Of a stretch of 64,000 nucleotides of DNA, positions 17,467 to 26,600 are shown in pieces. The notes beneath the pieces are model-generated. The model was not told where the DNA came from. It did no database searches and saw only the letters and a list, made by a program, of their open reading frames with translations. Origin of the DNA: Flammeovirgaceae bacterium UBA1842 (lineage in GTDB: Bacteria > Bacteroidota > Bacteroidia > Cytophagales > Cyclobacteriaceae); contig DDIU01000034.1 in the NCBI GenBank assembly GCA_002338655.1, positions 1 to 64,000 on the forward strand, in the 5' to 3' direction. Each line of letters begins with the position of its first letter. Positions within the stretch are counted from its first letter, which is position 1. A program made the translations under genes and the position numbers.

Positions 17467-18570
17467 ATGAATTTAAACACCAATCATATGAAAGCGCTCA
17501 AACTTCTCCTCCTCTCATTAATATTTAGTCCCTTGTGCAGTGTGGCACAAACCATTTATGTTGCCAATAACAACCCAGGGGCAGTGACTGGAACCAATGT
17601 TTTTATTGGAAGTTCTGCATTGCAAGATGCTATCAATGCGGCCACATCAGGTGATATCATTCATGTTATCCCCGGTTCAACTTCTTATGGAAATGTTATT
17701 GTAGACAATAAAAGTCTTACCATATTGGGTGTTGGACTCAATCCGCAAAAAAACATCTCCACCCGTTCAATTGTTGGCGACTTGTCCTTGAATCACGCTG
17801 GTTCTTCTGGTTCAATAGTATCGGGACTTCATTTAAATAGGTTAATACTCGCTAATGTCAATGATGTTGTACATACTGTTTCAAACATTCTTCTAGAAAA
17901 CTGCTTACTAAGGGTTGTTATTGGACCAGGGTATTTAACCAATTCCCTATCAGGCCTAATTGTGCGAAACTGCATATTCAATTCTTCCAATGCCACTACC
18001 AATCCACAGGCCTTTGAACTATATACTGTCTCTGGAGTAATTATTTCAAATAATATCATACGTGGCAAGTGCTGCGTATCTGGTGCTATACAAGGTGATG
18101 GTCTCACCATTGAACATAATTTTTTCTATTACAATGATACGGGAGGGGCGTTTCACAATATTACCAACAGTGTTGTTCAGAATAATATTTTCTATGGTAC
18201 CAGTCCCAGTGTAGGAAGCGGACAGTCCGGCAACACCTTTATCAACAATTTAAGTTTTGGTACAGCAAACACCTTTACAAATGGTGTAGAGGGTAATACG
18301 GCTACTGGCAACATTGAAAACTCAGACCCATTATTGACCAATATGACCTTTACTTCCTCTAGCTGGAATTTTAGTCAGGACATTACTTTGATGACTGGTT
18401 CACCTGCTCTTGGTGCCGGTAGCGATGGTACAGATATTGGCCCTAGTGGCGGAGCTAATCCCTATGACCCTGAAGGTACATTTTTACCGTTAATTGAAGC
18501 ACTAAATATACCAGCTACTGTCAGTCAGGGTTCTGACCTCAACGTGAACGTGAAAGCAAAAGGAAATTAA
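17467..18570 (+). CDS. Secreted right-handed beta-helix protein
   Basis: A 367-residue protein. The called ATG gives a 7-residue lead before a good signal peptide (MKALKLL...CSVAQ), so the ATG at 17488 is the likelier start. The body is parallel beta-helix-like, with Asn-rich turns (SNNIIRGKC, VQNNIFYGT) as in polysaccharide-active or adhesin beta-helices. No sorting domain is seen. It ends with LNIPATVSQGSDLNVNVKAK, which looks like a family-specific tail. It lies 18 nt after porP and 5 nt before the CHU_C gene, so all three form an operon. No catalytic residues can be assigned. Confidence 0.75.
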   Translation: MNLNTNHMKALKLLLLSLIFSPLCSVAQTIYVANNNPGAVTGTNVFIGSSALQDAINAATSGDIIHVIPGSTSYGNVIVDNKSLTILGVGLNPQKNISTRSIVGDLSLNHAGSSGSIVSGLHLNRLILANVNDVVHTVSNILLENCLLRVVIGPGYLTNSLSGLIVRNCIFNSSNATTNPQAFELYTVSGVIISNNIIRGKCCVSGAIQGDGLTIEHNFFYYNDTGGAFHNITNSVVQNNIFYGTSPSVGSGQSGNTFINNLSFGTANTFTNGVEGNTATGNIENSDPLLTNMTFTSSSWNFSQDITLMTGSPALGAGSDGTDIGPSGGANPYDPEGTFLPLIEALNIPATVSQGSDLNVNVKAKGN

Positions 18571-18575
18571 ACGCA

Positions 18576-20654
18576 ATGGTTAAAATTCTACCACTATATG
18601 CACTACTTCTTTGCTTCTTTGCATTTTATGCAAATGGGCAGGATGCCAATATAACGGCTATGGAGTATTACATAGATACTGATCCTGGATTTGGTAGTGG
18701 CAATTCCATCACACTAACTGCGGGCACCCCCCAGGATATTAACTTTGCTATTTCAACAGGTGGTCTCTCTTTAGGCTTCCATCAGCTGACCATTCGATCA
18801 ATGGATCAAAATGGTAATTGGAGTATTCAGGAATCGAGAACCTTCTATGTTTCTCCTCAAAACTTAAATTCCCCGGCCAATATCAATAGTCTTGAATACT
18901 TCTTTGATTCAGATCCAGGTTATGGCAGTGGAAATACTTTAAGTGTAACATCTGCTACCGATATCGATATACAAGCGGCTGTAACTACTTCTTCTCTATC
19001 AGCAGGTTTTCATACCATTAATTTCAGGGCTATTGATAGTGATGGCACCTGGGGAATGGAACAATCAAGGGTCTTCTACTTGAATAGTGTTGGACAAATA
19101 GCCAATATAGAATACTTCATCGATGATGATCCTGGAATAGGCAGTGCAACACAAGTAGCCGTATCCCCTGTGCAAAATACTATAGATATGGACATTTTGG
19201 TAGCTACTAATAGCTTGACCATTGGCAATTATACATTAGGTATACGAATAGAAGATACCAATGGTAATTATAGCTTTACAGAAACCATCCCCTTCAATAT
19301 ATGTGATGGTGCTAATGCAGGTTTTACATTTACAAATGTCTGTTCGGGAACGGCTACACAGTTTACCGATATCTCCACAGCAACAATGGCAGGTGATCTT
19401 TATTCATGGGATTTTGATAGTGATGGCATTGAAGATGATAATACTGTTGGAAGTACCTCATTTACCTATCCCTCAGCGGGCACCTATAATGCATCTTTGG
19501 TGATAGATAGAGGCGGATGCAAAGATTCAATAGCCATTATGGTAATGGTAGAAAACATTCCAACAGCAGCAGCAGGTGCTGACCAGGATATTTGCACTGA
19601 CAATACAGTATTGACTGCTACCGCAGCAAGTACGGGTGAGACGGGAACTTGGACTACCATAAGTGGAACAGGCTCTATCTCTGATGTTAATGATCCAGTG
19701 GCCAATCTCAATGGAATCACCACCTTCAGCAACCAATTGAGATGGACAGTGATCAATGACCTTGTAGGCTGCTCTGATTTTGATGAAGTGACAATAACCA
19801 GCAATCAGCCCATTACTGTAAGTCCATCGAGCAACATAGTTTCATTAGGACAAACCATTAATACTGATGTTCCATCAACTGCCATCATCAATCCGGGTGA
19901 TGTGCTAACAACGACAATAACTAACCAGCCAACAAAAGGAACAGCTACAATATTGGTCAATGGCTCCATTGACTACACCCCTACCGATGGCACCGTGGGG
20001 GCAGATACTGTTCGATTTCAACTTTGCAACCAATGTAACAATTGCGCCAATAGCTTTTTAGCCATTGACATTCAAAATAATGCTCCAATAATTACACCCG
20101 GAACACTTTCAGTAGATCCGGGCGGTAAGGTATCTCTAGATCTGTTGGCTATTATTTCAGACGCTAATAATAATTTAGATCCCTCTTCACTCAGGATAGT
20201 ACAGCAGCCTATTAGTGGAGCTCTGGCCGTAATTGATGCGAATTTTATGTTAACAATAGACTATACAGGCATTGTATTCGTAGGTACCGATCAGTTGAGC
20301 ATTGAAGCTTGTGATTTTATTGGTGCATGTACAACAAGTGTTATCTTCATTGAAGTCAATTTACCCAGTGATCCTCCTGTTACCGTTTACAACGCCATAT
20401 CGCCCAATGGAGATGGGAAGCACGACTTTCTGGAAATAGAGAATATTGATTTCTATCAAGGCAATAAACTAATCATTTTCAACAGATGGGGTAAAAAAGT
20501 ATTTGAAGTCTCCGACTATGATAATGATGTGGTAAAATTTTCTGGACTTGGCAATACTGGTGGCGCAAAAGAACTTCCATCAGGCACCTATTACTACCAA
20601 CTTGATTTAGGTAATGGCACAGAAACCACAGGGTTTTTGGTTCTAAAGAATTAA
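18576..20654 (+). CDS. Repeat-containing surface protein with PKD-like and CHU_C (gliding-motility type) C-terminal domains
   Basis: A 692-residue secreted protein. A signal peptide ends near YANGQD. Three repeats of about 95 residues follow, each starting with a motif like MEYYIDTDPGFGSGN or LEYFFDSDPGYGSGN (from about residues 30, 107 and 197). Next come a PKD-like domain around YSWDFDSDGIEDD, further Ig/cadherin-like segments, and a CHU_C end: AISPNGDGKHDFLEIENI, IIFNRWGKKVFE, LPSGTYYYQLD. The CHU_C end is a type B T9SS sorting signal, so it is secreted and probably surface-bound through the PorP-like partner at 16525. The ligand is unknown. Confidence 0.88.
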   Translation: MVKILPLYALLLCFFAFYANGQDANITAMEYYIDTDPGFGSGNSITLTAGTPQDINFAISTGGLSLGFHQLTIRSMDQNGNWSIQESRTFYVSPQNLNSPANINSLEYFFDSDPGYGSGNTLSVTSATDIDIQAAVTTSSLSAGFHTINFRAIDSDGTWGMEQSRVFYLNSVGQIANIEYFIDDDPGIGSATQVAVSPVQNTIDMDILVATNSLTIGNYTLGIRIEDTNGNYSFTETIPFNICDGANAGFTFTNVCSGTATQFTDISTATMAGDLYSWDFDSDGIEDDNTVGSTSFTYPSAGTYNASLVIDRGGCKDSIAIMVMVENIPTAAAGADQDICTDNTVLTATAASTGETGTWTTISGTGSISDVNDPVANLNGITTFSNQLRWTVINDLVGCSDFDEVTITSNQPITVSPSSNIVSLGQTINTDVPSTAIINPGDVLTTTITNQPTKGTATILVNGSIDYTPTDGTVGADTVRFQLCNQCNNCANSFLAIDIQNNAPIITPGTLSVDPGGKVSLDLLAIISDANNNLDPSSLRIVQQPISGALAVIDANFMLTIDYTGIVFVGTDQLSIEACDFIGACTTSVIFIEVNLPSDPPVTVYNAISPNGDGKHDFLEIENIDFYQGNKLIIFNRWGKKVFEVSDYDNDVVKFSGLGNTGGAKELPSGTYYYQLDLGNGTETTGFLVLKN

Positions 20655-20675
20655 CGATATATACATCTAACGATA

Positions 20676-20717
20676 GATCAATCGGATGGCTCCGAGACCA
20701 TCCGATGGATAATGATC
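20676..20717. other. Hairpin downstream of the CHU_C gene
   Basis: The perfect 9-bp inverted repeat ATCGGATGG (20681-20689) / CCATCCGAT (20698-20706) with an 8-nt centre is enclosed by GATCA (20676-20680) / TGATC (20713-20717). No T-run follows, so it is not a standard intrinsic terminator. It could protect the mRNA 3' end or separate the surface module from the ACP group. Nothing else is visible up to 20830. Confidence 0.5.
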
Positions 20718-20830
20718 ATGGGTTTCGGTAACGATAATAAAAGCAATGGGTACTTCGTGTTGAAAAATTAGGTTTCCAGTTTTTTTCGTTTTATTTGATA
20801 AGTGCTCTTAAAATGTGCTAATCGATAATA

Positions 20831-21076
20831 ATGGAATTAACTGAAAACGATATTATAAATTTCATTTCCAAAATAATAAGCGAGGAGGGTAACCTCAATG
20901 AAGAGGATATTAAACCTGAAGACACGTTTTTTGAGTTAGGGCTAGACTCCATCAGTGCCATTTACCTTATGGAGTTGGTGGAAAACGAATATCAAATTAC
21001 CTTGAACCCAATCCTGTTCTGGGACTACCCTAGTATTCAATCCTTTAGTAATAAAATATTTACTGACCACTTTTAA
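20831..21076 (+). CDS. Stand-alone acyl/peptidyl carrier protein (ACP-1)
   Basis: An 81-residue carrier protein. The phosphopantetheine serine is S40 in LGLDSISAI, the classical carrier motif. The segment LNPILFWDYPSIQSFS resembles the helix III region of PKS/NRPS-type carriers more than fatty-acid AcpP. It is followed after 2 nt by a cytochrome P450 gene, so the two are co-translated; the P450 may oxidise a substrate held on this carrier, as known for other carrier-dependent P450s. No loading enzyme (adenylation domain, ketosynthase or phosphopantetheinyl transferase) is in the window. Confidence 0.88.
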   Translation: MELTENDIINFISKIISEEGNLNEEDIKPEDTFFELGLDSISAIYLMELVENEYQITLNPILFWDYPSIQSFSNKIFTDHF

Positions 21077-21078
21077 TA

Positions 21079-22257
21079 ATGTGGAATCCGTTAGACCAAA
21101 ATAATATTCATAATCCCTATCCGATGTATGATCTACTTAGGAAGGAAGCCCCTATTTACAAGGCGCAAACAGGAGAATGGATTTTTACTAGATATGAGGA
21201 TGTAAAACATGTACTTACCAGTAAGAATTATGGAGGGGGAAATCGGAAAGATTGGATTGAAAGAGGCGTTGAATATCTAGCACAAAAAGACATTGATATC
21301 AGTCATATCGTAGAGGCTATGAATAGCTTTATTTTACAACTAGACCCTCCTTCCCACACAAAAATAAGAAGGTTTGTTACCGACAATTGGGATAAAAATG
21401 GTGTTGAAGATATTATTCAAAACAATGTAAATACCCTAATTAATAATATCACCACACCTGAATTTGACTTGGTTACTGAGTTTACAGCCAAGTTGCCCTC
21501 GATGACTACGGCTAAAATCATGGGGTTGCCGATTGCAGATCACGCCTATCTACATGATCTGGCCACGGAGATGATTAAAGCCCTTGACCTATACGTGAGC
21601 CTTAAAGAGTTGGTGGTTTTAAATGATGCCTCAAAAAAATTCGTTACCTATTTTCGAGATAAATTAACTGATAATTCACTAAGTGAAGGGCTTCTTAAGC
21701 ATTTAGTAAGTGTGAATAAGCATGCTGAAGAACCTCTGACTGACAATGAGTTAATCTCCGTATTTATCTTCCTGTTTGTGGCCAGTGAAGAAACCAGTGT
21801 CAGTTTTTTGGGAATGTCGTTTTACAATATCATTACACACGATCTCCAATCAGAACTTATTGTAAGGGAAAATATCAGTTTGGAACTTGAAGAATTACTG
21901 CGTTTCAATTCCCCAGTTCAGCTGCTAGGGCGAATAGCATTGGAAGATACTATAATTGATAACCATAGAATAAAGAAAGGCGATACACTGACCTTATGTA
22001 TTGGAGCCGCCAATAGAGATCCTGCTGTTTTTGAATCACCGAACGAAATTCAATTAGATAGAAATCCCAAACACCTGACTTTTGGCAAAGGGATTCATTA
22101 CTGCCTAGGTGACTGGTTAGCCAAATATGTGAGTGAAATAGCGATACGTGAATGCCTATTGAAATTCAATAATCTCACCATCATAGAAGGGCCAACGGAT
22201 TGGTATAATAATTTAGCTATCAGGGGATTTAGAAGCTTAAAAGTCAGAGTGGGTTAA
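21079..22257 (+). CDS. Cytochrome P450
   Basis: A 392-residue soluble bacterial P450. The haem loop FGKGIHYCLGDWLAK has its thiolate ligand at C342. The K-helix ExxR is E272-L-L-R275. The I-helix stretch VASEETSV (about 234-241) replaces the usual A-G-x-D/E-T, with Ser at the Gly position, but keeps the acid-Thr pair. No signal or membrane anchor is present. It lies 2 nt after ACP-1 and its 3' end overlaps the converging GNAT-like gene by 14 nt. The substrate is unknown; a carrier-bound acyl or aminoacyl group is the natural guess from context. Redox partners are not encoded nearby. Confidence 0.92.
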   Translation: MWNPLDQNNIHNPYPMYDLLRKEAPIYKAQTGEWIFTRYEDVKHVLTSKNYGGGNRKDWIERGVEYLAQKDIDISHIVEAMNSFILQLDPPSHTKIRRFVTDNWDKNGVEDIIQNNVNTLINNITTPEFDLVTEFTAKLPSMTTAKIMGLPIADHAYLHDLATEMIKALDLYVSLKELVVLNDASKKFVTYFRDKLTDNSLSEGLLKHLVSVNKHAEEPLTDNELISVFIFLFVASEETSVSFLGMSFYNIITHDLQSELIVRENISLELEELLRFNSPVQLLGRIALEDTIIDNHRIKKGDTLTLCIGAANRDPAVFESPNEIQLDRNPKHLTFGKGIHYCLGDWLAKYVSEIAIRECLLKFNNLTIIEGPTDWYNNLAIRGFRSLKVRVG

Positions 22258-22738
22258 TCCGTGCCCCTTTAAAATATCTCACCCTAATCTGTCTTCCTGC
22301 TTTGGTATAGCCAGCCATGGTTAAACCAGTAGATGGAAATATCGCTTCTCTACGTTTTAGTAAATCCGGGTTATCAATTAAAGTAATTACACCTATACAA
22401 CTGGATTTTTGCTCGATATACAATCGCTCTAAAAATTCGATAGTAGTCACTGATAATTTATCCAATAAGCCTGGGATACGGAATGCAGGATGAATAAGTA
22501 ACCTAAAACTAAAGAAAGGGTTATTATTGAATTCTTTTGCCAATATCTCTTTAGCGGTCGAAACAGCAATTATCCTGTTGCTTAATTTAACATGAAACAC
22601 AACCTCATCCGCTCTTTCATGCAAGTTGAACGTTGGGCTTTTCAACACCTCGTTCCAGAACGCAACAGATAATGTTTTTGCCGTTTGGTCTTTCCAAACC
22701 AGATCAAATTCCATACTTTGGTTAATATTTCTATCCAT
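22244..22738 (-). CDS. GNAT-like protein of the ACP/P450 group (paralogue 1)
   Basis: A 164-residue soluble protein without a recognised named family. The order of predicted strands and the segment FSFRLLIHPAFRIPGLLDKL followed by a helix resemble the acyl-CoA-binding core of GNAT acyltransferases, but the usual R-x-x-G-x-G/A loop reads RIPGLL and is degenerate. It is clearly paralogous to the protein at 22991-23476: shared are the FW near residue 28, a VVF/VVI strand, AVST/GVST, the R-I/A-P-x-L motif and a C-terminal R-V/I-x-YF. Its start codon is one nucleotide from that of ACP-2 on the other strand. An acyl-carrier-dependent acyltransferase role is inferred only. Confidence 0.65.
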   Translation of the reverse strand: MDRNINQSMEFDLVWKDQTAKTLSVAFWNEVLKSPTFNLHERADEVVFHVKLSNRIIAVSTAKEILAKEFNNNPFFSFRLLIHPAFRIPGLLDKLSVTTIEFLERLYIEQKSSCIGVITLIDNPDLLKRREAIFPSTGLTMAGYTKAGRQIRVRYFKGARINPL

Positions 22739-22739
22739 A

Positions 22740-22994
22740 ATGGAACAGTTTCATACACAACAACAAATTGAACAATACCTTAAACTACTCATTTCCAAAG
22801 AAATTGGGTGTAACGTTCAAGAAATTAAAGCTACCGATGAGTTCGTTATCTATGGATTTGATTCGTTTGACAGTATTTTACTTTTGGATAGACTGGAAAA
22901 AGTACTTGACCTTGACTTAAACCCAATGTTATTTTGGGAATACCCGACTATTAAGAAACTGAGTGCAAGACTTTCAGAAATAAAAAAACTTTAG
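22740..22994 (+). CDS. Stand-alone acyl carrier protein (ACP-2)
   Basis: An 84-residue carrier protein starting at ATG 22740 (MEQFHTQQQ). A longer frame from 22626 would add 38 residues that run antisense through the neighbouring gene and resemble no carrier domain. The carrier motif is YGFDSFDSI, with S42 as the likely phosphopantetheine site; this is an unusual Phe after the Ser. LNPMLFWEYPTIKKLS matches LNPILFWDYPSIQSFS of ACP-1, so the two are paralogues. The 3' end overlaps the converging GNAT-like gene 2 by 4 nt. The start is back to back with GNAT-like gene 1. Confidence 0.83.
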   Translation: MEQFHTQQQIEQYLKLLISKEIGCNVQEIKATDEFVIYGFDSFDSILLLDRLEKVLDLDLNPMLFWEYPTIKKLSARLSEIKKL

Positions 22995-23476
22995 ATTTTG
23001 GAGTTTTCAAAATAGGATATTCTGAAGTGATCGCCATTAGCCGCATTTCCAATATATACCAAATCCACATCAGGCCATACAGCCTTATTCCAATACTGTT
23101 TAATTTTTTGGTTTTGAATAACTGCTAATAAACCCACGGGTTTATCGGATTCAGACAAAGCTGTTGCCAATATCCTTTTCGTTTCAATTGTAAGTCGTGT
23201 ACTAAGAGCTGGAGCACGATAAGCCTTTTCAATAAAACACCTATACGCATAGACATTCGCTGCCAACTTCTTAAAATAGGTTTTGAATACAGTTGATACA
23301 CCTACAATTTTGCCGTTGCATTTGATAATTACCACAGCTTGATCAACTCTTTTTACTGCCTCTTCTTTGAGCATTAAATCATGTTCCAGCCAAAATGTAA
23401 ATAATTGCTTTTTCAGTTCCTTATTGTCAGTATTCCAAATGGAAACAAACTCGAAATCATTAATCGTCTTTAGCAC
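22991..23476 (-). CDS. GNAT-like protein of the ACP/P450 group (paralogue 2)
   Basis: A 161-residue soluble protein and paralogue of the one at 22244-22738. GNAT-like features are the strand VVIIKCNGKIVGVST, then YRCFIEKAYRAPALSTRL followed by a helix, and a late strand GLLAVIQN. The acetyl-CoA loop is degenerate (RAPALS). The C-terminal strand FRISYFEN matches VRYFKG in the paralogue. It converges on ACP-2 with a 4-nt overlap and is divergent from the next surface-protein gene. Members of the GNAT fold that use acyl-ACP (LuxI and FeeM types) are a precedent for an ACP partner, but no specific residues prove this here. Confidence 0.65.
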   Translation of the reverse strand: MLKTINDFEFVSIWNTDNKELKKQLFTFWLEHDLMLKEEAVKRVDQAVVIIKCNGKIVGVSTVFKTYFKKLAANVYAYRCFIEKAYRAPALSTRLTIETKRILATALSESDKPVGLLAVIQNQKIKQYWNKAVWPDVDLVYIGNAANGDHFRISYFENSKI

Positions 23477-23532
23477 AGCACAGGGGTTACCAATATTCTA
23501 AAATTATAATTAATCAAAAATAAAGTTCTATA

Positions 23533-23562
23533 TTGACATTCCAGATGTAATCACTATATTTA
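23533..23562 (+). promoter_or_regulatory. Putative promoter of the FG-GAP/CHU_C gene
   Basis: TTG (23533-23535), 19 nt, then TATATTTA (23555-23562) fits the Bacteroidota TTG-N19-TAnnTTTG pattern except for the last base. An inverted repeat CACTATA (23552-23558) / TATAGTG (23580-23586) overlaps the -7 box and the expected start site, as an operator would. The rest of the 167-nt spacer is A/T-rich and empty. Confidence 0.45.
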
Positions 23563-23643
23563 TATTGGAATTGTTTGATTATAGTGCTTTAAATTAATTT
23601 AATGTAGCAGAAATTTATCCATCAGGTATTTTAATGAGCAGAA

Positions 23644-26600
23644 ATGAATAATAATTTACAGCTTCTTTATAATTCGACTCTTTCCAAATATAAAAAATTT
23701 AAATCCCGTTTTGATAAAAATGTTAGCTCAGGGCATTTTTATGAGCTATCTCAAAAAGCTCAGCATCAAATCATTACCCGGCTTGAGCGGCTAAAAAGAA
23801 GATTATCCAACCTTAAAACCCAACTGAAACTTGCTTTGGTAAGCGGGGCACTGGTTTTCTGCTTATCTACCACCACACAAGCACAACAACTTGGCCCGTT
23901 TGTACAGAATGATATTAAAAACCCATTTCCTGGGCCTACACTAAGTAGCCGAGAAGAAGAAGTGGCCGTTGTCGATCTGGATGGTGACGGAGATTTGGAT
24001 GTTGTAGTCGGTAAAAATTATGGGGATATTTTATTTTTTGAAAATGTAGGCACAGCAAATAAGCCAAAATTTATAAGCCGAACTGGGGTTGACAATCCAT
24101 TCAATGGACTAAACATCGCTTATTATGCATCCCCAGCTTTTGCCGATTTGGATGGGGATGGCGATTTTGATTTGGTACTTGGTACTTACAATAAAGATTT
24201 GGCCTTTTTTGAGAATACAGGAAATGTAAATAATCCTGTATTTAGCACAACTCGAAATGTTGATCCTACTCCTGTTGATGACATTTCGAATTTTAAGTAT
24301 TATAAAAGAGCAACTTTTACTGACATTGATGGGGATGGGGACTTGGATATTTTTACTGGTGAAAACTATAATGCCAGCTACTCCACTTCGCCAGTAGTAT
24401 CATTTTGGGTAAATGATGGCACAAACAATTTTACAGGACAAACAGGTACAACTAATCCTTTAAATGATGTTCTTGTTCCTCTTGGTAGTACCATTAATAA
24501 AGCATTTCCAGCATTTGTTGATATTGATAATGATGGCGATCAAGATGCTTTTATTGGAGATGCTGCAGGGAATATACATTTTTTTAGGAATGAAGGAACT
24601 TTTATTGCACCCAGCTTCCCTGCTGAAATAACAGGAGTGGGTAATCCCCTTAATGGCTTTAATTTTTCCTATAATGCCTCTCCGGAATTTGCTGATTTGG
24701 ACAATGATGGTGATTTTGATATAGTATTAGGAACAGGACCTTTCGATAGATTAGCTTTTGTTTTAAATACCGGCACACCAACCACTCCTTCATTTAAAAC
24801 ACAAACTGGATTTAATAATCCCTTTAAAGGGCTCGATCTTGCCGAAGATATTGCACCTACTGTGGTTGATTTAAACAGTGATGGTTATTTAGATGTAGTA
24901 ATCGGAGAAAAATACGGTCAAACACTTTACTACTTTGAGAATAGCCAGGATGGCACATTTACGGAAATATCAGGAGTTGGAGTCAATCCTTTTGATAAAC
25001 TCCTCGGTGTTAATGATGATCGACCCGTACCTGCCTTTGCAGATATAGATAAGGATGGGGATCAGGATTTATTTGTGACTATAGAGTATACTGGTGGTGG
25101 ACCATCTGAAGGAAAAGTCATTTTCTTTAGAAATGATGGATCCAATAATTTCTACGCTGATACAAGTCCCATTTATACAAATCAAAATTATAAAGTATTT
25201 TCCACTACATTAGGTGATTTTGATGACGATGGGGACTTTGACGCTATTATTGGCGGACAATATATTAATTACTATACAGCGAGCTTACAATTCATAAGAA
25301 ATGTTGGTACTTTATATGCTCCTTCCTTTGTAGAAATTGATCCTGGATTATCACCCATTAATGCATTTAACTATGCCGGTGCTGATTTAAAACCGATTAT
25401 GACGGATATTGATCATGATGGAGACATGGATTTAATTTGCGGTGTTCATAATACATCGGCCTCAGGTCAATTATTCTTTTTTCAAAATAACGGAAGTGGT
25501 GACCTTGTTGTACAAACTGGTGTAGCAAGTCCATTTTTTAATTCGGGTTCAGGTGTCAATTTTGATTTCGGTAACGATTCCCATCCAGCATTAATAGATA
25601 GCGATAATGATGGCGATTTGGATGTTCTTATTGGGTTGAATACAGGTCAGATTACTTTCCTGGAAAATACAAACATTCCACCACAGGTTCACGAAAATAC
25701 AACTTCATCAAATTTTACCGAAGGTGATCCAGCATTAATATTGGATGCAACATTAACATTATCCGATGATACTAATGACGATATTATAGCCGCATCCATT
25801 CAGATTCAAAATAATATTACAGGAGAAGACGTCTTGAGCTTTACTCCTCAATTTGGTGTTACGGGCTCATTTGATGCATCAACAGGTATTCTTTCATTGA
25901 AAGGGACTGCCAAAATAGCACAGTATGAGATGCTTTTGCAATCTGTAACCTATGAAAATACAAGTATTAGCCCAAATATAGCAACCCGAAACATTCAGTT
26001 TTCAGTTACCGATTTTGATAATACCGATCCTTTTTCAGATTCGTTTCCAGAGCCGATAATTAATGTAAATATTATTTCAGTTAACTCCACTCCAGTTGTA
26101 AGTGCTTCCTCAGCAGCCGATGGGATTTATATAGAAAACGACACACCGGGGGTTATAATTGATGCCGGTATTACCGTTTCTGATGCAGACAATACTAGTT
26201 TACAAAGTGCCACGATCAGCATCATCAATAATTTTAATCAAGCTGAAGATGCGCTGGTATTCAATACACAAAATGGAATAACAGGTAATTATGTCTCCAC
26301 AACTGGTGTTCTCACACTTTCAGGAGCTTCAAGTGTTGCCAATTATCAAACTGCACTACGATCTGTAAGATATATTAACACTTCAGAAGACCCATCTATC
26401 GCTACACGCACCATTGAATTTTCTGTTTATGATGGTACTGACAACAGTACTCCTGCAACTAGAAATGTACAGGTAGTAGCAGTAAATGATGCACCGGTAT
26501 TATCAAGTTCAAACTCTGGCACTTTGAATTATGACCAAAATACCGCTGCCATATTGGTGGATGATTTGCTCTCTATTTCTGACGTAGACAATGCTAATTT

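Noticed and set aside
22626..22739. Longer N-terminus for ACP-2 (38 extra residues)
   Set aside because: The extra residues are antisense to the GNAT-like gene and resemble no carrier domain; the ATG at 22740 gives a normal 84-residue carrier protein.
20831..23476. Ordinary fatty-acid or PKS/NRPS cluster
   Set aside because: No ketosynthase, condensation, adenylation, thioesterase or PPTase gene is present in or next to the group.
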